The notes beneath the pieces were generated by a model. The model did not search any database and was not told where the DNA came from. It worked only from the letters and a program-made list of their open reading frames with translations. From DATAES01 sp963721305 (GTDB lineage Bacteria; Actinomycetota; Acidimicrobiia; Acidimicrobiales; JACDCH01), in NCBI GenBank assembly GCA_963721305.1, contig CAVRIR010000004.1, positions 186,001 through 250,000 on the forward strand: a DNA stretch of 64,000 nucleotides, given 5' to 3'. The translations under genes were made by a program, and so were the position numbers. This document shows positions 60,566-64,000 of the stretch, piece after piece; the stretch's first letter is position 1, and the number at the start of each line of letters is the position of its first letter.

Positions 60566-61252
60566 GTGCTACAGACGAGACGTCGCATCCTCGCGCTGTT
60601 CATGCCCATCGCTGGCATCTTCCTACTCGTGGGCCAGGCGTTGACGCCGAAGGGGCTCGACAAGCCACTGACGTCGACTTCCCGTGCGACGCACGAAGTC
60701 GCGATCGCAGCCGCTCACTCCGGCATTCTCTACTTCTCGAACCTGCTCGTCATTTTCGGCATCGGGGCCCTCGGCGTCTCGTTCGCCGCGATCGCCGCGT
60801 TGGTTCGCGAACGCTACGCCTCGGTCGCGACTGCCGCGGCCGTCATCGGCGGCTTCGGCGCGTTCTGCGGCGCGATCGTCAACGTTCTCATCGGACTCAA
60901 TCTCGCGGCCGCCGCTAGCTCGCATGCGACGGTGACAGCCTCGGCACAAGTCCTCGTGGCGCAGAACACCGCGACGGTCTCCAAAGGGTTTCTGATCGCT
61001 TATCTCGCCTGCGTGTTCATTGCCGTCGTGCTCACTGGGCTGGCGCTCTGGCAAAGCCACGCGACGCCGCCCCTCTGGGCCGCCCTATTCGTTGTGAGCT
61101 CGTTCCTGGGCGCCGCCTCGCCACCCGGCATTCTCGCGATCCCGCTTTCTCTTCCCCTCCTTCTGACGATGGTCCTACTCGCAACCCGAGTTTGGAACAT
61201 CGACGGCACCCCCGCATCACCGACACCTGACCCGACCGGTCGACTCACCTAA
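60566..61252 (+). CDS. Six-helix membrane protein of unknown function
   Basis: 228 residues from the GTG at 60566, preferred because AGGAAGGGGA lies 5 bases upstream. Six hydrophobic segments (ILALFMPIAGIFLLVGQAL, GILYFSNLLVIFGIGALGVSFAAIAALV, ATAAAVIGGFGAFCGAIVNVLIGL, FLIAYLACVFIAVVLTGLALW, LWAALFVVSSFLGAASPPG, LSLPLLLTMVLLATRVW). Overall design resembles the membrane protein at 15444. I do not recognise the family. Confidence 0.7.
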   Translation: MLQTRRRILALFMPIAGIFLLVGQALTPKGLDKPLTSTSRATHEVAIAAAHSGILYFSNLLVIFGIGALGVSFAAIAALVRERYASVATAAAVIGGFGAFCGAIVNVLIGLNLAAAASSHATVTASAQVLVAQNTATVSKGFLIAYLACVFIAVVLTGLALWQSHATPPLWAALFVVSSFLGAASPPGILAIPLSLPLLLTMVLLATRVWNIDGTPASPTPDPTGRLT

Positions 61253-61346
61253 CCGCGACTGCCAGGCCGACCGCGCGTAAGTGCTGCGCTGCCCCGAACG
61301 TGAGTCGCCTCGGGAACCAACGGGTTGCGACGCTCGTCTATGGGGC

Positions 61347-61916
61347 GTGAGATGGCGAACGCTGATCGTCGGATTGATGGTCGCCGGAGGGCTCGCGGGC
61401 CTGGGGTGCACGAGCGACAGCGGTTCTCGTTCCGCTCGCTCCAGCGACGAGCTGTCGAACTCGGCACCCGCCGACGCCAGCCGGTCGGCCCTCCCGAACC
61501 AGACAGCCGCGAAGTGTTCTGCGACCGTTCCCGCGCGAGTGCCCACTCGACAACGAGATGGAACCACCTCGGCGATGGTGCCCGGCGAGCCCACGAGCCT
61601 CCTCGGCTGTCACTACCACGGCTCCAACCAACCGGAACCGGGGTCACTCGCGAACGCGGCGCAACTCGATCCCGCAGCCATCGCCGCCCAACTCAACCAA
61701 GTCCCGATTCCTGCGCCAGACGCACCCAAGCCGTTCTGTCCTGCCGACTTCGGCGAGAAGTACGCGCTCTGGTTCGGCTACGCAGATGCGTCGACGCTCC
61801 TCGTGACCGTCGACGGCGCCGGATGCGCGTACGCCGACAACGGCGACCTCCAGGTCCCGTTCGCCAACGCCGTCCTCACCTCACTCCGGCAGGCGCTCGG
61901 AGGCGACAACCAGTAG
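61347..61916 (+). CDS. Putative lipoprotein of unknown function
   Basis: 189 residues from the GTG at 61347 (VRWRTLIVGLMVAGGLAGLGC): a lipoprotein-type signal, though the box GLGC is not ideal. The mature part has Cys in ATKCSATVP-like, LLGCHYHGS, FCPADFGEKYALWFGY and GAGCAYADNGDLQVPF, which could form two disulfides. The Ser/Asn-rich region after the lipid Cys is a linker. Codon use and frame are consistent to the stop. No recognised domain. Confidence 0.65.
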   Translation: MRWRTLIVGLMVAGGLAGLGCTSDSGSRSARSSDELSNSAPADASRSALPNQTAAKCSATVPARVPTRQRDGTTSAMVPGEPTSLLGCHYHGSNQPEPGSLANAAQLDPAAIAAQLNQVPIPAPDAPKPFCPADFGEKYALWFGYADASTLLVTVDGAGCAYADNGDLQVPFANAVLTSLRQALGGDNQ

Positions 61917-61982
61917 CGCCGACGTGCCGTTCCCGCCGCTCACATCCCGCGTTGCCGCCGCTGCGGGACAGCCTGGAGGGAT

Positions 61983-62471
61983 TTACGCAGGGGGTGTTGC
62001 CGGGGTACTCATTCGGTTTGCGAAGTAGAGGGGTTCGCCGAGTCGGTCGAGCAGGGATCGCTCCGCTTCGAGCCACGCGAGGTGCTTCTCTTCGTCGGCA
62101 AGGATTCCTTCAAGCACCACTCGAGTCGTTGCATCGTGATCGGCGGATGCCGCCTCCGCAGCAGCGTTGAGGCCGGGACGGGCGAGACGCTGGATCTCGA
62201 GGTCGTGGTCCAGGACTTCGCCAACGGACGCACCGATGTTCAGCGTGCCGAGAGTGAAGTTCGGCATCCCGCCGAGGTCGAGCAGTCGCTGCAGAAGCGC
62301 GGCGATGGTGATCGGCTCGTCGGCGATGCGCGCTTCCATGCTGCGCGCAAGGCCGGCCAGGCCCCACGAGTCCAGCAGGGCCACGTGGCTCTGGTGCTGC
62401 GCGAGAGCGGTGTAGTACACACCCAACAGACCGTTCAATGTGTCCAGGGTCGGCGTCGGCTCGGAGTTCAT
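61983..62471 (-). CDS. Bacterioferritin-like (ferritin superfamily) protein
   Basis: 162 residues: LNGLLGVYYTALAQHQSHVALLDSWGLAGLARSMEARIADEPITIAALLQRLLDLGGMPNFTLGTLNIGASVGEVLDHDLEIQRLARPGL... VVLEGILADEEKHLAWLEAERSLLDRL. The general four-helix layout and the late E-x2-H (DEEKHLAWLE) are those of bacterioferritin, but the first-helix Glu (usually ELTAINQYF) is Tyr/Thr here and the ESIDEMxH block has lost the His. The ferroxidase site looks incomplete. Probably a ferritin-like protein without normal iron oxidation. Confidence 0.75.
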   Translation of the reverse strand: MNSEPTPTLDTLNGLLGVYYTALAQHQSHVALLDSWGLAGLARSMEARIADEPITIAALLQRLLDLGGMPNFTLGTLNIGASVGEVLDHDLEIQRLARPGLNAAAEAASADHDATTRVVLEGILADEEKHLAWLEAERSLLDRLGEPLYFANRMSTPATPPA

Positions 62472-62826
62472 GACTCGGACCCTAGAGCGCCATCGACTCA
62501 GATTCCGCCGCCCACCGAACTGCCAATCGGTGCGACAGCTCGTGGCTATTCGGCACGACCTGGAAGTCCCGAATCCCGAGTGCGGCGACCGCGCGACATG
62601 ACCTGAACCGTGTGTACTGTGAATCCACAGCACCGATCACGGCGTGTGTGACCGTAGCGAACACTCGCACCACAGCCGTCAGAACGCACGACGCGGGGAC
62701 GATGATGCGTCGCTTCGCGTTGGCCGGGTCGCGAGGCGGGCCGATTAACTAGGGTGGCCCGTAGGACGAAGGCCGCAGCGCGTTGTGGTTGTGAGCGCAT
62801 TGGTGCCTCAGGTCAGGGGGCGACGG
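62472..62826. other. Intergenic region between ferritin-like and aquaporin genes
   Basis: 355 bases between divergent genes. I see no convincing gene, palindrome or RNA. A minus-strand frame (62482-62673, VAALGIRDFQVVPNSHELSH...) is open but lacks a ribosome site and recognisable similarity. CAGGGGGCGACGG just before 62827 is the aquaporin ribosome site. Confidence 0.5.
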
Positions 62827-63645
62827 ATGGCGAGCAGCTACCGGGAGATGACCGACCGAATCAGCGAGTGGTTCGACTCGGACGTTCTTCAGCCGATCGA
62901 GGATTTTCAGGACCCGAGACAGGAGTGGCGGCGGCTGTTCTCGGAGGTGCTCGGCACGTTCTTCTTGGTGCTCGTGGCCGCCGGCGGCGGGATGATGGGG
63001 CAGGCGTTCCCGGGCACGATCAGCCGTACCGCGGCCGTGACTGCTCCCGCGTTGATGGTGATGGCGATCATTTTGTTCATGGGCAAGATTTCGGGCGCGC
63101 ATCTCAACCCGGCGGTCAGTGTGGCGTTTGCGTTGCGGGGCGACTTCCCGTGGTGGCGGGTGCCGGGCTACATCGTCGCCCAACTCGGCGGCGCGACCCT
63201 GGCTGCGTTGTTCTTGCAGCACGTGATCAAAGTCTCTGCTGTGTTCGGCTCGAACTATCCGGCGGCCGGGTACTCGTCGTGGGCCGCGTTCTGGATGGAG
63301 TTCATTCTCACCTTGGGTCTGGTAAGTGTGATTCTGGGCACCGCGTCGGGAGCGCAGAACATCGGCATCATCGGTGCGTTCGGGGTGGGCGGCTACATCG
63401 CACTTGCCGGATTGTGGGGCAGCCCCATCTCGGGTGCGTCCATGAACCCTGCGCGTACGTTCGGTCCCGACCTCGTCGGCGCAGACTTCAGCCACTACTG
63501 GGTCTACATCGCGGGGCCCCTCGCGGGCGCGGCGCTCGCCGTCGTCGTCGCGTTCGTCCTGCGAGGCCATGGCGGTGGTCGCGCCGGGTCCGGTGCCGCA
63601 CAAGGCGCCCTCTACACCGAATCGGCGCGACCCGACCAGGACTGA
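62827..63645 (+). CDS. Aquaporin / MIP-family channel
   Basis: 272 residues from the ATG at 62827 (GGGGG 6 bases upstream; a GTG at 62785 would add 14). A 40-residue charged N-terminal arm precedes six helices. Both NPA loops are present: SGAHLNPAVSVAF and SGASMNPARTFGPDL. Other blocks include EVLGTFFLVLVAAGGGM and FWMEFILTLGLVSVILGTA. Actinobacterial MIP proteins of this kind pass water or small neutral solutes; the selectivity filter cannot be set safely by eye. Followed 16 bases later by a phosphoesterase gene. Confidence 0.93.
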   Translation: MASSYREMTDRISEWFDSDVLQPIEDFQDPRQEWRRLFSEVLGTFFLVLVAAGGGMMGQAFPGTISRTAAVTAPALMVMAIILFMGKISGAHLNPAVSVAFALRGDFPWWRVPGYIVAQLGGATLAALFLQHVIKVSAVFGSNYPAAGYSSWAAFWMEFILTLGLVSVILGTASGAQNIGIIGAFGVGGYIALAGLWGSPISGASMNPARTFGPDLVGADFSHYWVYIAGPLAGAALAVVVAFVLRGHGGGRAGSGAAQGALYTESARPDQD

Positions 63646-63661
63646 GGAGAGCCGAGCATCC

Positions 63662-64000
63662 CTGCCTGCTTCCGACAAGTCTCATGCCCTTGATCACATG
63701 GTGGTGGTGCTGTTCGAGAACCGTTCCTTGGACAACGTGTTGGGGCTCCCGGTGCTCAACGGCATCGCCCGCGACTTCGGCGTGTTCGACCATTGGTTCT
63801 GCGAAGTGCCCTCGCAGACGTTCATGAACAGATCGTTCTGGACCGCAGCTACGTCATCGGGTTTGGTCGTGAACAGTCCGATGCGGAAGTGGTTCACAGC
63901 CAACGATGCCGAGACGATCTTCGAGCGCCTCGAAGCACACAACAAGACGTGGAAGGTCTACGTCATGGAGCCGATGGCGCTCTCGTTCACGGGGGTGATC
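63662..64000 (+). pseudogene. Phosphoesterase/phospholipase C-family gene with internal deletion (runs off window)
   Basis: One frame reads HALDHMVVVLFENRSLDNVLG directly followed by LPVLNGIARDFGVFDHWFCEVPSQTFMNRSFWTAATSSGLVVNSPMRKWFTANDAETIFERLEAHNKTWKVYVMEP, then leaves the window. In the family as I know it, about 110 residues separate NVLG from PVLNGIA. Here they are missing, in frame. The metal-binding start (FENRS) and later part remain, but the deletion removes core structure, so the gene is probably not functional. No clear start is seen; the ATG at 63698 is the first in frame. Confidence 0.65.

Noticed and set aside
62482..62673. Open frame of 63 codons between the ferritin-like and aquaporin genes
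   Set aside because: No ribosome site and no recognisable similarity; treated as non-coding.
1..64000. CRISPR arrays, restriction or toxin-antitoxin defence genes in the island
   Set aside because: No short regularly spaced repeats and no recognisable defence proteins were seen.

Overview
High-GC actinobacterial chromosome, most consistent with an uncultured or little-studied member of Acidimicrobiia or a neighbouring class. The evidence is uniform high GC, many GTG starts, short 4-base start/stop overlaps, several PadR regulators, an AfsR-type BTAD regulator, LarB/LarC, PaaX, and a SigB/SigF-type sigma factor. No rRNA gene or marker is present that would fix the genus.

Layout. (1) 0.2-4.7 kb: glyA, a CrtA-like protein, a dead MerR gene and an MFS transporter. 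(2) 4.8-26.6 kb: a mobile-element landscape. Two nearly identical tyrosine recombinases (4779-5819 and 25368-26357) each carry the same 91-bp repeat about 100 bp upstream. The right repeat abuts tRNA-Arg(ACG); the left one cuts a methyltransferase gene. Two more recombinase fragments lie between them. This interval holds most of the window's broken genes: decayed methyltransferases and a reductase at 6-8.7 kb, then frameshifts in a PadR-linked permease, a second membrane protein, a carotenoid oxygenase and an MmpL transporter. Intact genes here include VOC proteins, two PadR regulators with visible palindromic operators, a thioredoxin-reductase-like flavoprotein, a 993-residue BTAD/NB-ARC/TPR regulator and an MDR oxidoreductase. 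(3) 26.7-35.8 kb: conserved chromosome with a small membrane protein, ApbE and a ferric-reductase-like protein; two divergent tRNA-Ser genes; pheA; larB-larC-DUF4031; an HD hydrolase and fatty acid desaturase facing a PaaX regulator; and an MBL hydrolase. (4) 35.8-47.9 kb: a surface-protein locus built around a sigma factor. It has an LPxTG-like anchored protein, a PAS-like protein, a SEC-C protein, a one-pass membrane protein, a DUF4915-type propeller and a 1468-residue secreted protein made of 14 tandem repeats. Five of these transcription units share a GTTT-N15-GG(T/A)NNTCC-like promoter. (5) 47.9-57.1 kb: CDF-like transporter, PadR, DUF1269, methyltransferase, membrane-tailed Hsp70, phosphodiester glycosidase, then an electron-transfer operon (small membrane protein, di-heme ferric-reductase-like protein, NuoF-like flavoprotein, 3Fe-4S ferredoxin). 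(6) 57.3-64 kb: beta-propeller, ECF sigma/anti-sigma pair, cupin-cyclase fusion, membrane protein, lipoprotein, ferritin-like protein, aquaporin and a phosphoesterase gene with an apparent internal deletion, cut by the window end.

Working model. The 35.8-47.9 kb locus could make a regulated extracellular repeat fibre, with the anchored 506-residue protein (which seems to carry short versions of the same repeat) as wall-bound partner of the secreted one. The 53.8-56.8 kb operon could move electrons from NADH through FMN and Fe-S centres to two b-type hemes in the membrane; the ApbE operon at 26.7-28.6 kb has the same small protein plus heme protein pairing. Both are inferences from sequence and gene order.
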